DNA of 64,000 bases, taken from assembly GCF_003967515.1 (NCBI RefSeq), contig NZ_BIFQ01000002.1, positions 1,426,001-1,490,000 of the forward strand, given 5' to 3'. Below, piece after piece: positions 41,262 through 48,852 of the stretch. This DNA is from Dictyobacter aurantiacus. Lineage in GTDB: Bacteria; Chloroflexota; Ktedonobacteria; Ktedonobacterales; Ktedonobacteraceae. Numbering within the stretch: the first letter of the stretch is position 1; every line of letters starts with the position of its first letter. The notes beneath the pieces are model-generated. The model made no database searches. It had not been told where the DNA came from and was given only the letters and a program-made list of their open reading frames with translations. The position numbers and the translations under genes were made by a program.

Positions 41262-42503
41262 TCAGCGAGTAAGCACAGCCTCGGGTAAGAGTTGATGCAA
41301 TTGCTGATTCAATTGATATGTCAAATTTGTATAGTCGAAATGCTTCCTGACATACGCATGTCCTTTTTGTCCGAGCTGCTCGACCACTTCGGGGTGGGTA
41401 TAGAGATAATAGACCGTTGCGGCCAGAGCCTCCGCGTTTTCTGGTTCGCAATAGATAGCGGCTCCGGCCTGTTGCTCGGCAATCTGGCGTGCTTCACCTT
41501 TGACCGCCAGCAGCAGAGGGCGACCACATGCCATGGCTTCAAACATCTTCATCGGGAGCATCCCTTCGAAGATAGGAAGTTTGCGTGTGTGAGCCAGGCA
41601 AACATCGCTGGCCGCCAGCAGGGTAGGTATCCACTCATGCGGGAGTGGATTGAGAAAGTGGACGTTATAGAGAGCTTTGTGCCGGGCCGCGGCCATCAGG
41701 GCGGGCTTTTCGGCGCCGTCGCCTACGAATACAAAGCGAATGGCGGGATAGCCACGGAGCTGCTCGGCCGCCGCCAGCACCGTATCGAGCCCATGGGTCA
41801 GGCCATGGGTGCCCGCGTACAGCACGACAAAGCCCTGTCCCCAGCCCAGCGCCTGGCGAGCAGCGGTCCGCGAGGTGGGATAGAAGCGCTGTGTATCGAC
41901 ACCATTAGGTAGTAGAAAGACCTTCTCAGGCGGCAATCCGCGGCGTATGAGTGTATCACGCATATGGGCTGTCACCGCCCATACTAACCGGGCCTGGCGA
42001 TAGGTAAACCACTCCAGCCAGCTGGCCAGTTGAATCAGGCACGGATTGCGTACCGCACCCAGTTGTACGGCCGATTCAGGCCAGAGATCCGCGACCCAGA
42101 AGATAAGCGGTACGCGCCAGCGCCAGCGTAGAAGATGAGCGGCGATCACATTAAAGAGTGGAGGGGAGCCGGTAATGATCAGGTCAGGTGCGCCAAGCAC
42201 TTTGCGGCTCAGCAGAGCGGCCAGGCAACCAAAGGAGAGATAGGAAAGGACGCGCTTCAAAAAGCCGCGATTGGGACTGGCATAGCTCCACGTGCGCACC
42301 ACCCGCACCCCATCGATATATTCAATCTGTGCCAGGCGCCCGCGATAGTGCTGCGGTACAATACCGTTGGGATAGCTGGGGAGCGTGGTCAGCACCGTAA
42401 TGGTGTGCCCATATGTGAGGAGACGCCTGGCGGTCTCTCCAACGCATACCGCGGCGGCTGCCTTCTCTGGATAGTAATAACGAGTGATAAAAAGAATATG
42501 CAT
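41262..42503 (-). CDS. Glycosyltransferase, GT4 (WbuB-like)
   Basis: This 413-residue glycosyltransferase starts MHILFITRYYYPEKAAAAV, typical of WbuB/WcaI-like GT4 enzymes. The acceptor half contains DLIITGSPPLFNVIAAHLL and FWVADLWPESAVQLG. The donor half has YAGTHGLTHGLDTVL and FEGMLPMKMFEAMACGRPLL, which keeps the ExxxxxxE-type region. It probably transfers a hexosamine to a lipid-linked precursor. I chose the ATG at 42503; a TTG eight codons upstream would add SKEGGGG but overlaps the AAGGTGG ribosome site. It may be expressed with the downstream glycosyltransferase, although repeat copy C lies between them. Confidence 0.9.
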   Translation of the reverse strand: MHILFITRYYYPEKAAAAVCVGETARRLLTYGHTITVLTTLPSYPNGIVPQHYRGRLAQIEYIDGVRVVRTWSYASPNRGFLKRVLSYLSFGCLAALLSRKVLGAPDLIITGSPPLFNVIAAHLLRWRWRVPLIFWVADLWPESAVQLGAVRNPCLIQLASWLEWFTYRQARLVWAVTAHMRDTLIRRGLPPEKVFLLPNGVDTQRFYPTSRTAARQALGWGQGFVVLYAGTHGLTHGLDTVLAAAEQLRGYPAIRFVFVGDGAEKPALMAAARHKALYNVHFLNPLPHEWIPTLLAASDVCLAHTRKLPIFEGMLPMKMFEAMACGRPLLLAVKGEARQIAEQQAGAAIYCEPENAEALAATVYYLYTHPEVVEQLGQKGHAYVRKHFDYTNLTYQLNQQLHQLLPEAVLTR

Positions 42504-42614
42504 ACCCCCACCACCTTCCTTCGACAACCATGAACAATACTCTCTTTTTCATCTTTTATAACGCATGAGCCAGCGAAAAATTGTCCACGGGTGGAGATAA
42601 TGGCTACTCACATA

Positions 42615-42699
42615 CAACAAGGGAGGAAAACGGTGCAGTGGAGCTTACCGGGGCTAACTGCCCCGGTAAGCTCCACTGCACCGTTTTCCTCCCTTGTTG
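42615..42699. repeat. Long perfect palindrome, 39-bp arms
   Basis: CAACAAGGGAGGAAAACGGT at the left mirrors ACCGTTTTCCTCCCTTGTTG at the right. Arms of 39 bp pair exactly around a 7-nt loop (CTAACTG). It begins 4 nt after the lanM stop codon. It is the longest palindrome in the window and has no U-run. Confidence 0.93.
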
Positions 42700-42702
42700 A
42701 GA

Positions 42703-45700
42703 TTATAATTTGATGGGTGGCGCTAACAGGAGAACGGAGGGGATGCGGGTGGGGGCGGCCATGCGCAGGAGCGCGTAGCCGATGCCGGCCAAACCGGTCA
42801 TCAGTCCGGGAACTTCGATGCCCTGGGGGACCCCTGTGATCCAGCCCTGTTCACGAATGCTTTGCAGGAGCAGGGCGGACAGGCGCTGAATGTCTGCCTG
42901 GTATCTATCGGTTGCCAGGACCTGGTTGGCGATGAGCAGGATATCCAGGTTTCCCATGTCTCCGTGGCAGAGGGAATGGTTGGCCTCAAATCCTTGCCGC
43001 AGGGTTGTGTCCAGCGCGTTTGTGATATCCGTATACAGGACATCCCGGGGATCAGCCTCCAGTGAGCCAAGGCGGGCGAGCGCGATGCCGGATGCTCCAT
43101 GACACCAGGAGACCATGTCGTTGGGTTCTTCTTCCTTTTGTAATGATTGTCCATCTACCCGCGCGGTTGCCTGGCGATGCCTGCGCAGGTCGCGCCAGTT
43201 CTGTTGTTCCTGTGAATAATGAGCTGTTTCATAGGCCACAGCTTCCCTGGCGGCCGACAGGAAGCGCTGTTCACCGGTGATGGCATAGAGCTGGGCGAGG
43301 CTCATGGCGATGCCAGCGTTGCCATGGGCAAAGCCGGTTAACGGCACCTGGTCATCGCTTCGGCTCCAGCCTTTTCCCTCGGGTGTGGAACGCATATGTT
43401 CCAGCAGGTGCTCCCCACATTCGATCGCGATCTGCAAAACGCTCGGGGTGGGGTGAATTTTATAGAGGCTCAGCAATGCTAGCAGGCAGCCGGCAACGCC
43501 ACTATTGACATCGTATGCCGTCTCACGCGCGATGAGCGGTGATAGCTGTTGAATGAGCTCCTCGGCCTCTGTATACAACTCCTCTTCTTGCCACAGTGTT
43601 CCCAGGTGGGTAAGCAGGTAGAAAAAGGACCCCAGACCTGTAAAGGCGCCCAGTCCATACTCATCGCCCTGCACGATGTGCGTATGGACCTTCAGACGTG
43701 TGGCCTGAAGGGCTTTGCGGGCCTGGACTGTATAGCGCTCTTCCCCTGTTTGTTGTCCCAGATAGGCCAGGAACAGCGCGATGCCCCCTGAGCCATTGTA
43801 GAGCTCAGCATCGGTAAACACGATCTGCCACTCGGTTTCTCTCATCTGGATTAGCGTAAGCCATTCAACGATGTTCTCATTATGGAACGCGATCTCGATC
43901 AGGCGATCGCCGATCTCGCTGGCCAGCGCCAGGCAATCCTCTGCCGTCGCAGTCGGACTTTCGGGATTAAAGCTGATCGAGCGCTGTACCTGTGGATCGG
44001 TCACCTGTGTGATACTGGCAAAGGCCGCGTTGATCAGCCATTCTTGCCGCAGCAGGTTTTGATCATCAAAGGACTGCAGATGGCGGATCGCCGCATTCAT
44101 CCCCGTATCCTCAAAAAAGTCCGAGATAACCTCACCCTGACTGCTGATGAGATCGATGGAGTTTGCGCGCGTCGTAAAGATCGGGATGTCCGCGCGCTGC
44201 AGGTCCAGGCGTTCCTGTGTGACGACGCGCGCCAGCTGTGGGTCCTGCTCAACGTTTATCCACAAACGATCAAAAAAACGGTCCCGATCCAGGGCGTTGC
44301 GCAGAATATCGGGGTGGAAGCTATTGTTGACCAGAATGCTATAGTAGCCAGTGGCGCGAATCAAGCAGCGTATCTCATCATGGGTGAAGCGCGGCAACAC
44401 CTCTGCCAGCAGTTGCTGGCGATGCTGGCGCAGGAGTTGATAGACGGCGCGAAAGCCGGCAGAGATAGTCTCACGGAACATGTTTGTGTCGATATCCTGC
44501 TCGTTGAGGGTTGGCCGATGATCACCCAGCTTGACCTCGATGTGTTCAAGGCGCATCTGCATGGTATCGGTGCCGATGTCGGCCCAGCGTGTGACCGGCG
44601 TCGGCGTCATCTGACCGGCCGCTCCTCCCAGCCCACTGACATCGATTCCTTCACCCTGTTCGCTGCTCCAGATACGCTGGGGAAGCAGACCGATGCGCAG
44701 TACCGAGTAATCCAGCGCCCGGATGGCGGGTGATTGTTTTTGCCGCTCGATCTCCTTGAGCAGGTAAGGATGGAACAGGGCTTCGAGGTCGATCAAAACG
44801 GGATGTTCACCGGCGGCGATAATGTTTTCGGCGTGGAAATCGGTGGCGGCCAGTGCATGGAGCAGAGCCAGGTATCCGCCCTGGCGTTCGTAAAAGCGTT
44901 GTACCTGTTCCATAGACGTGCAGGTCTGAGGGGCGATAAACTCGGCCCAGCCATGGGTGGGTCTCTGCACAAGTTTTATTGTACGGAATCCCAGCTGATA
45001 ACCATGCTGGTTGAGCCAGGCCAGCAGCTCCTGGAAGTGAGCATCTACAGCCAGCGAGCGTGGCTTGTAGACGAGCCGAAAGCCTGAATCCCACACCAGT
45101 ACGGCAACGCTATGCCCCCGGCGGTGGGTATCCCCCTGGCTCGCGTTAATCTCAATCAGTGTTCCCGGCTCATGCTGAGGACGAAACGTTGCCAGGATCT
45201 CTGGCCAATCATCGCACAGACGCGTCAGTATCTCCAGGTTATAGTCGACCCACATGTCGATGCTCTCGACCAGCAAGCGGGCCAGGACAGCGTATTCTTC
45301 AAGCAGCTGAAGCATGTTCTGTGGTTGGATCAGCTGCTCGACAAAATCCTGAAAGCGCTTCTCCGCTGTCTCGCCTCGCAGACGTCCCTGCAGGCGTGCG
45401 ATATGCAGCTCCAACACCATCGTCTTGACCATCTTTGGCAGCACGCGATCTGGAATCTGCGCCAGCAGCAGCGGAATGATCGTATTTGGATCGAAGGGCA
45501 GGCGCGTATACATTTGAGATAATGCGTGGATGCCCGCTTGCAAGCGCAGGAGCCCGCTAATAATGAGAGGCTCTACCGTTTCCAGAAAGGCCCCTGAATG
45601 ATTTGGCCTTTCCTGGGGCTTAAAGATCTTCAGGGGAGATTGCTCAGGCGTGTAACGTGTATATGCATCGATCAGCGTGTGCAGCCAGGAGAGAGAGATG

Positions 45701-46005
45701 GTAGCTGCCACGCGCTCTTGTAGTTGTTCTGGTGACTCGGCGAGCAAAAACAACGCCTCTTTCTCCGCCAGACCATCGCTGGCCAGGCGCTGCTCAAAGA
45801 GAGACGTATTGGAAAATGGGAGTTGTTCCTTCCAGCGGTTCAGGTGTTTGCGTGCCATTGCCAGCTGCGCTTCTGAGATTGTCTGTGGTTCTTCAGTATC
45901 ACCATGCTGGGGTAGTGAAACCGCGCGCTCGGTCAAACTCAAGGCGCGAAACCACCCGGCTGTATAGCTATCGTGTTGTTTATTAATCTCTAGACTCTGT
46001 TTCAT
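42703..46005 (-). CDS. lanM: LanM class II lanthipeptide synthetase
   Basis: This protein of about 1100 residues dehydrates Ser/Thr and closes (methyl)lanthionine rings in precursor peptides. The N-terminal dehydratase (DUF4135, about 125-650) shows VYKPRSLAVDAHFQELL and DFHAENIIAAGEHPVLIDLEALFHP, its kinase-like active region. The C-terminal LanC-like cyclase (about 730-1090) shows GFAHGNAGIA, WCHGASGIA (zinc Cys about 972) and SLCHGD (zinc Cys and His about 1018). Length is normal. The start is ambiguous: ATG 46005 was chosen; ATG 46026 adds seven residues. It lies downstream of two precursor genes on the same strand, separated by a terminator-like hairpin. Confidence 0.95.
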   Translation of the reverse strand: MKQSLEINKQHDSYTAGWFRALSLTERAVSLPQHGDTEEPQTISEAQLAMARKHLNRWKEQLPFSNTSLFEQRLASDGLAEKEALFLLAESPEQLQERVAATISLSWLHTLIDAYTRYTPEQSPLKIFKPQERPNHSGAFLETVEPLIISGLLRLQAGIHALSQMYTRLPFDPNTIIPLLLAQIPDRVLPKMVKTMVLELHIARLQGRLRGETAEKRFQDFVEQLIQPQNMLQLLEEYAVLARLLVESIDMWVDYNLEILTRLCDDWPEILATFRPQHEPGTLIEINASQGDTHRRGHSVAVLVWDSGFRLVYKPRSLAVDAHFQELLAWLNQHGYQLGFRTIKLVQRPTHGWAEFIAPQTCTSMEQVQRFYERQGGYLALLHALAATDFHAENIIAAGEHPVLIDLEALFHPYLLKEIERQKQSPAIRALDYSVLRIGLLPQRIWSSEQGEGIDVSGLGGAAGQMTPTPVTRWADIGTDTMQMRLEHIEVKLGDHRPTLNEQDIDTNMFRETISAGFRAVYQLLRQHRQQLLAEVLPRFTHDEIRCLIRATGYYSILVNNSFHPDILRNALDRDRFFDRLWINVEQDPQLARVVTQERLDLQRADIPIFTTRANSIDLISSQGEVISDFFEDTGMNAAIRHLQSFDDQNLLRQEWLINAAFASITQVTDPQVQRSISFNPESPTATAEDCLALASEIGDRLIEIAFHNENIVEWLTLIQMRETEWQIVFTDAELYNGSGGIALFLAYLGQQTGEERYTVQARKALQATRLKVHTHIVQGDEYGLGAFTGLGSFFYLLTHLGTLWQEEELYTEAEELIQQLSPLIARETAYDVNSGVAGCLLALLSLYKIHPTPSVLQIAIECGEHLLEHMRSTPEGKGWSRSDDQVPLTGFAHGNAGIAMSLAQLYAITGEQRFLSAAREAVAYETAHYSQEQQNWRDLRRHRQATARVDGQSLQKEEEPNDMVSWCHGASGIALARLGSLEADPRDVLYTDITNALDTTLRQGFEANHSLCHGDMGNLDILLIANQVLATDRYQADIQRLSALLLQSIREQGWITGVPQGIEVPGLMTGLAGIGYALLRMAAPTRIPSVLLLAPPIKL

Positions 46006-46138
46006 ATATGTATTTCCGATCAACATCCCCCGAGGATGAAGGTCTCAAACGCGACAATTATTAAAAGCAGTAGAGCTAACTCTATGAATATTGATCTTAC
46101 GTAGATCTCTGGTCTAAACCGTCTAAAAAAACCTGGCC

Positions 46139-46175
46139 TGTCGCGCTGCGCATAAAGGCATCTTACAGCGCGACA
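46139..46175 (-). terminator. Terminator-like hairpin between lanA1 and lanM
   Basis: TGTCGCGCTG and CAGCGCGACA form a 10-bp stem with a 17-nt loop. On the minus strand a T7 run follows after GGCCAGG. It would let the precursor genes be transcribed more strongly than lanM. Confidence 0.6.
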
Positions 46176-46219
46176 AGCCGATCAACTTGCTGATCTGGCG
46201 ATGTAAAGCTGGTTGGCAT

Positions 46220-46247
46220 GACGTGAGAACCGCGTGGTTCTCACGTC
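46220..46247 (-). terminator. Hairpin directly after lanA1
   Basis: GACGTGAGAACC and GGTTCTCACGTC form a perfect 12-bp stem with loop GCGT, 25 nt past the lanA1 stop. With the hairpin at 46139 it makes a double barrier before lanM. Confidence 0.6.
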
Positions 46248-46271
46248 GTGTGTGTCATCATAGACCCGTGA

Positions 46272-46676
46272 TTAGCAGACGCTACAGGTTGCATAGTAGC
46301 TTGAGCTACATCCAGCGCTTGCTCCTACGCTTGCTCCAGCATCATACACATACGAGAGGTGCCAGCTACCGGCTGGTGTACCAGGGGCACTGGCGGCGGT
46401 GCTCGCCGTGCTCGATGCATAGTTGCTGGGATAATTGCCACAGGCCGCGCAGAGGCCGGTAATGTTGATATCGAGGCCTGCTCCAGCACCGTAACCACTG
46501 GTTGAGGAGGCGGCTCCAGGAACACCAACACTGTAGGCGCCGGTGACGCTGGCCAGGTCGTTGTCCGTTAACTCAAGGGCCCCAACGGGATTCTCAGGAA
46601 GCTGAGCGAGCTCTTCGCTGGTGAGGGTTCCTCGATACTGAGCATCTTTCCAGGCGCGTGCAATGTCTAAACTCAT
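46272..46676 (-). CDS. lanA1: Mersacidin-like lanthipeptide precursor A1
   Basis: This 134-residue peptide is a LanM substrate. The leader (about 1-47) has the mersacidin-type pattern DIARAWKDAQYRGTLTSEEL, PENPVGALELTDNDLASV and ends TGA, where the C39 protease should cut. The core of about 87 residues is far longer than in most lanthipeptides. It is rich in Ser, Thr, Gly and Ala, with five Cys: two in GLCAACG and three in the last 13 residues. AAAGG precedes the ATG. The leader is almost identical to that of the A2 precursor, and the core shares its first and last blocks with A2 but differs in the middle. The final product is unknown. Confidence 0.92.
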   Translation of the reverse strand: MSLDIARAWKDAQYRGTLTSEELAQLPENPVGALELTDNDLASVTGAYSVGVPGAASSTSGYGAGAGLDINITGLCAACGNYPSNYASSTASTAASAPGTPAGSWHLSYVYDAGASVGASAGCSSSYYATCSVC

Positions 46677-46918
46677 GATATATAACCTTTCATTCGTTCA
46701 AAATCTTCATTCATCAGCACCCTACCGGCCCCGTGGAAGCACGTAGGTCTTTATAAGGTAGGCAGTGCAGGCATGTTGTCATTGTTGGCAGAGTAAGTGT
46801 TGTTCATGCGGATCGCTGCCAGGAGAGGAATCTTCTGGTACTTTCTCTCCCGCCTTGCATCAAGCCATCTTGAGTATCTGATGCAAGCAACAAAATCATG
46901 CACAAAGATCTGCAATAA
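46677..46918. promoter_or_regulatory. Duplicated intergenic unit before lanA1
   Basis: This 242-nt gap resembles the gap before lanA2 (47321-47537): both carry GCAGGCA, then TTGTTGGCAGA, then a CCAGGAG stem region. The whole unit of leader region plus precursor gene therefore seems to have been duplicated. It probably holds the lanA1 promoter. Confidence 0.45.
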
Positions 46919-47320
46919 CTAGCAGATGTTGCAGCTGGTATAGTAACTCGGGCTGCTACAGCCAACGCTTGGGCCTACGCTTGCCCCGGCGTCATACACA
47001 TAGGAAAGGTGCCAGCTGCCAGCTGGTGTGCCAGGGATAGATGCACCACCACCATAGGTTGAAGGATATACTCCACCGACGTTACCAGTTGCGCAGCAGC
47101 CGGTGAGATTGATATTGAGGCCGGCTCCAGCGCCATAACCACTCGTTGAAGAGGCGGCTCCAGGAACACCAACACTGTAGGCACCGCTGACGCTGGCCAG
47201 GTCGTTGTCCGTTAACTCAAGGGCCCCAACGGGATTCTCAGGAAGCTGAGCAAGTTCCTCGCTGGTGAGGGTTCCTCGATACTGAGCATCTTTCCAGGCG
47301 CGTGCAATGTCTAAACTCAT
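46919..47320 (-). CDS. lanA2: Mersacidin-like lanthipeptide precursor A2
   Basis: This 133-residue precursor is a paralogue of A1. The leader differs from A1 by one residue (ending SGA instead of TGA). The core begins YSVGVPGAASSTSGYGAGAG as in A1. The middle differs (TGCCATGNVGGVYPSTYGGG), and the end is again GSWHLSYVYDAGASVG, then three Cys (GCSS, SCNIC). Five Cys are present, placed slightly differently from A1. I chose the ATG at 47320 where the leader homology begins, with GGAAGG upstream. Two precursors with shared ends could form a two-component product or a library from one LanM. Confidence 0.92.
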   Translation of the reverse strand: MSLDIARAWKDAQYRGTLTSEELAQLPENPVGALELTDNDLASVSGAYSVGVPGAASSTSGYGAGAGLNINLTGCCATGNVGGVYPSTYGGGASIPGTPAGSWHLSYVYDAGASVGPSVGCSSPSYYTSCNIC

Positions 47321-47537
47321 GATGTGTGTAACCTTCCGTTCGTTCAATAGTAAGATTTTTGTTCGCCTGCACCTGACTGTCTATGTGTTGTATGCAGGCA
47401 GGCACATTGTGGTTGTTGGCAGAATTGATAATTCGTGCCGTCCAGGAGGGAAACCACAGTTCCCCTCCTGTTTGCGTGAGCAATTTGTGGGCCTGACACA
47501 GGCAACCCACATGAATGGCTATTGCTTGCCACTAAGA

Positions 47538-47780
47538 TTAGAAGCAACCGCCGCCGAAGCCGCCGAAGCCGCCGAAGCCACCAACGTAGCCACTGTAGAG
47601 GCCGCAGCCACCGACATACGGGGAGATGAAGCCACTGTAGAGGCCGCAGCCACCGACATACGGGGAGATGAAGCCACCATAGCCGTAACCATAGCCAAGG
47701 AAGTTGCCCATGGCTCCATCAACTTGTTCCAGGTCAGAATCGTTTAATTCAATTTGCTCAACTGTGTTTTCAGTGTTCAT
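47538..47780 (-). CDS. Gly/Tyr-rich RiPP precursor with exact repeats
   Basis: This 80-residue peptide has a short acidic leader (TVEQIELNDSDLEQVDGA, about 6-23) like those cut by C39 proteases after a GG/GA motif. The core is extremely rich in Gly, Tyr and Phe: GYGYGYGG, then GFISPYVGGCGLYS twice in tandem, then GYVGGFGGFGGFGGGCF. Each repeat offers a Ser four residues before a Cys pair partner (SPYVGGC), which suits lanthionine formation. AAGGA lies 7 nt before the ATG. The leader differs from the LanM substrates upstream, so whether the same enzyme modifies it is open. It may instead be a pore-forming or structural peptide. Confidence 0.8.
   Translation of the reverse strand: MNTENTVEQIELNDSDLEQVDGAMGNFLGYGYGYGGFISPYVGGCGLYSGFISPYVGGCGLYSGYVGGFGGFGGFGGGCF
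47589..47672. repeat. Exact 42-bp tandem repeat inside the Gly-rich gene
   Basis: Two identical 42-bp units (47589-47630 and 47631-47672) each encode GFISPYVGGCGLYS. Identity at DNA level points to recent duplication or slippage within the core region. Confidence 0.95.
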
Positions 47781-48288
47781 GTTATGTATCCTTTCTCTTT
47801 GCGTCACGCAAAGACTCAACATTCCCGGTACCGCTAAAATTTATAAGAGATATGTGAAGTTATTAGCGATTTAATTACAATCACACAAAAAGTTCAGGTA
47901 TCGCTAAATACTTCTTAATTGCATTATTCTCTTTTTGTGTCTCCTGTCGCGGTACCTAAATGCATTATAAAAATTCACAAAACAACCGTCCGGCGAAAAA
48001 ATACCATAGAGTTTAAAAAAAATTCATGGCAGCGCTTTTATTTCATATTATGTCTACATCAGATGAATGCTTTTTTAATATTGCTGTATATAGAATAATA
48101 AAATAAAAATCGAATAGTTGTGATTAAGAAGTTTAAAAGTATATTGAATCATATTTTATAAATCTATAGCTCATTTTATTGCATGAATAAAAATTATGTA
48201 AAAACGTTTTGGGGCGTATTTGGGTGAATTCTTATACTGTATATAGTGGCAAAATTATAAAGTATAGAATGTTGGGTGGATTGCAGAT
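47781..48288. promoter_or_regulatory. Divergent AT-rich control region with GGTAYCGCTAAA boxes
   Basis: This 508-nt gap separates the precursor genes from the export genes. GGTACCGCTAAA (47827-47838) and GGTATCGCTAAA (47897-47908) are near-identical direct repeats. GGTACCTAAA (47951-47960) and an inverted ATCGCTA (about 47864) are related. The rest is very AT-rich and may hold two outward promoters; I cannot fix the boxes. Confidence 0.5.
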
Positions 48289-48852
48289 ATGTCTACGTCT
48301 TCGCAAATTTTTAGGGAAGAAGCTTTAAATCATTATAAGAAGAGAAGGGATAAAGTAACGCTGCCTCATTTCCGGGCCTTGCCAACGGCATTGCTGATAT
48401 GGACCTTATTCGGGATAGCTGCTGTGGTAGGTTGCGTTGCCTGGAACGATGAAATTCCTATCTACGCGACCGCGCCGGGTGTTGTGCTGGACAAGCATAG
48501 CCTGGGGGCCGCGAATCAACCAGGGGCGCAGGCGGCGCTCTTTTTTTCTGCTGACCAGCTACCTCAACTGCGGGTAGGTCAACAGGCACTGGTGCATATC
48601 GGTGCATCTAAAGAAGAGCTTGCCAGTAAAGTGATCAAGGTTGAACCAGCGGTGGTTAGCCCGAGTGTCATTCATCAGCGCTATGGATTTATGGCGCAGA
48701 TCGTGACGCAACCTTCCATTGTGGTGTTGATACAGATCGATAGGATACCGGCCTCCACCTTTGGAGGGTCTGTGCTGGTCGCGAATGTGAAAACAGGGTC
48801 GCAACGCATTCTCTCGATGTTGCCGGGTCTGGGTAGTTTGATGAGGGGGTAA
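48289..48852 (+). CDS. Short HlyD-like membrane fusion protein
   Basis: This 187-residue protein has a cytoplasmic start, one membrane span (about 33-52) and an outer part with beta-rich segments (IYATAPGVVLDKHSLGAAN, LRVGQQALVHIGASKEELASKV) like the barrel domain of HlyD-type adaptors. The long coiled-coil and lipoyl hairpin of full-length adaptors (usually 380-450 residues in all) are missing. It lies directly before the exporter gene, with no gap, so it is probably an accessory of that exporter. In a monoderm-type Chloroflexota cell a short adaptor may suffice. The family call rests on pattern and context. Confidence 0.7.
   Translation: MSTSSQIFREEALNHYKKRRDKVTLPHFRALPTALLIWTLFGIAAVVGCVAWNDEIPIYATAPGVVLDKHSLGAANQPGAQAALFFSADQLPQLRVGQQALVHIGASKEELASKVIKVEPAVVSPSVIHQRYGFMAQIVTQPSIVVLIQIDRIPASTFGGSVLVANVKTGSQRILSMLPGLGSLMRG

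Noticed and set aside
47589..47672. Two identical 42-bp units, considered as a minimal CRISPR array
   Set aside because: They are directly adjacent without spacers, lie within a reading frame, and no cas gene is present.
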